A stretch of 64,000 bases of DNA from Hippopus hippopus (lineage: Eukaryota > Mollusca > Bivalvia > Cardiida > Cardiidae): NCBI GenBank assembly GCA_946811185.2, contig OX328096.1, positions 25,101,811 through 25,165,810 on the forward strand, in the 5' to 3' direction. Positions 63,690 through 64,000 of the stretch are shown piece after piece. How positions within the stretch are numbered: the first letter of the stretch is position 1; each line of letters starts with the position of its first letter. The translations under genes and the position numbers were made by a program. The notes under the pieces were generated by a model. It worked only from the letters and a program-made list of their open reading frames with translations, made no database searches and was not told the origin of the DNA.

Positions 63690-63955
63690 AAAGACGATGA
63701 AAGAACTGGTCGGCCTTCAGTTGTGATACCAAACAATAAGGATACAGCCAAAGACACGGACCGAAGATTGACGGTGAGAGATTTCGCCGAAACGCTGATA
63801 TATCCAGAAATGTTGTTCACCAGATCCGAACAACTCAACCTGTTTGGATCTGGGTTGTTAGAACACCCGCACTACAGCCCTGACCTCGCTCAAATAGACT
63901 TTGTTGTTTTTCCTGAGATAAAGAAATCATCGGATGAACTTAAAAAATTCAATTA
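63690..63955 (+). pseudogene. Mariner-like transposase relic
   Basis: The start RTGRPSVV and DRRLTVRDFAETL correspond to the N-terminal DNA-binding part. Then EHPHYSPDLAQIDFVVFPEI matches the motif around the third catalytic Asp (family form HPPYSPDLAPCDFFLFPKLK). The middle, including the first two catalytic Asp, is missing. The stop is at 63954-63956; diverged from the copy at 15742. Confidence 0.75.
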
Positions 63956-64000
63956 GAACGTCGTGGCAGCCTTTGATGAAACGTGGTACATTGACATTTT

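Overview
This is animal nuclear DNA, most likely from a bivalve mollusc. The evidence is spliced secreted-protein exons with normal GT/AG junctions, several tRNA-derived SINE families, many hairpin MITEs, a mariner, a Ty3/Gypsy element and a Maverick/Polinton-like element. The abundant hairpin and tandem-repeat families resemble those I associate with marine clams. The species call is an inference. There are no operons, tRNA, rRNA or CRISPR arrays.

1-18 kb: one host gene can be assembled on the plus strand. Exons at 2006-2282, 2971-3051, 14555-14666 and 17707-17887 join in phase. They give a signal peptide core, a PAN/Apple-like cysteine module and one complete six-cysteine SRCR domain ending at a stop. 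The start-codon exon is not identified. Its introns hold a 3' half of a Ty3/Gypsy retrotransposon (5796-7958), a head-to-head pair of MULE-like MITEs (10869-11717), SINEs, several hairpin MITE families, a frameshifted mariner (15568-16782) and a LINE 3' end. The SRCR exon at 14555 is preceded by an array of ~37-bp units. Each unit is a copy of that exon's own acceptor and first codons.

20.3-35.1 kb: a 14.7-kb Maverick/Polinton-like element with ~1.4-kb terminal inverted repeats and a 6-bp target duplication (ACCATG). Its only intact gene is a ~1600-aa protein-primed family B DNA polymerase with an apparent OTU-like N-terminus, cysteine-rich zinc modules, 3'-5' exonuclease motifs, a tandemly duplicated 56-aa module and an HGCP-type endonuclease-like segment. 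I see no integrase, packaging ATPase, protease or capsid gene. The rest of the interior is repeats, a SINE and a GIY-YIG relic.

35-52 kb: mostly non-coding and very rich in two hairpin MITE families (A and B) that share TTAACCCTTT-like ends. It also has an array of 118-bp units, a 15-unit array of ~144 bp (48.2-50.35 kb) and a duplicated candidate exon on the minus strand (45.7 and 47.3 kb). 52-64 kb: AT-rich non-coding DNA with more MITEs, a 64-bp internally deleted MULE-MITE, an unidentified minus-strand ORF at 62.6-63.1 kb and a mariner relic at the right edge.

Repeat families as used below. A = ~230-bp hairpin MITE with a GGAGAAAATGCTGGT stem. B = hairpin with an AGATCAGACTGCACAGAA stem. 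C = GCATCTGCAAAAAGTATCGA hairpin. D = GGGGCATTCGGACA hairpin. E = ~417-bp MULE-like MITE. F = ~118-bp tandem unit.
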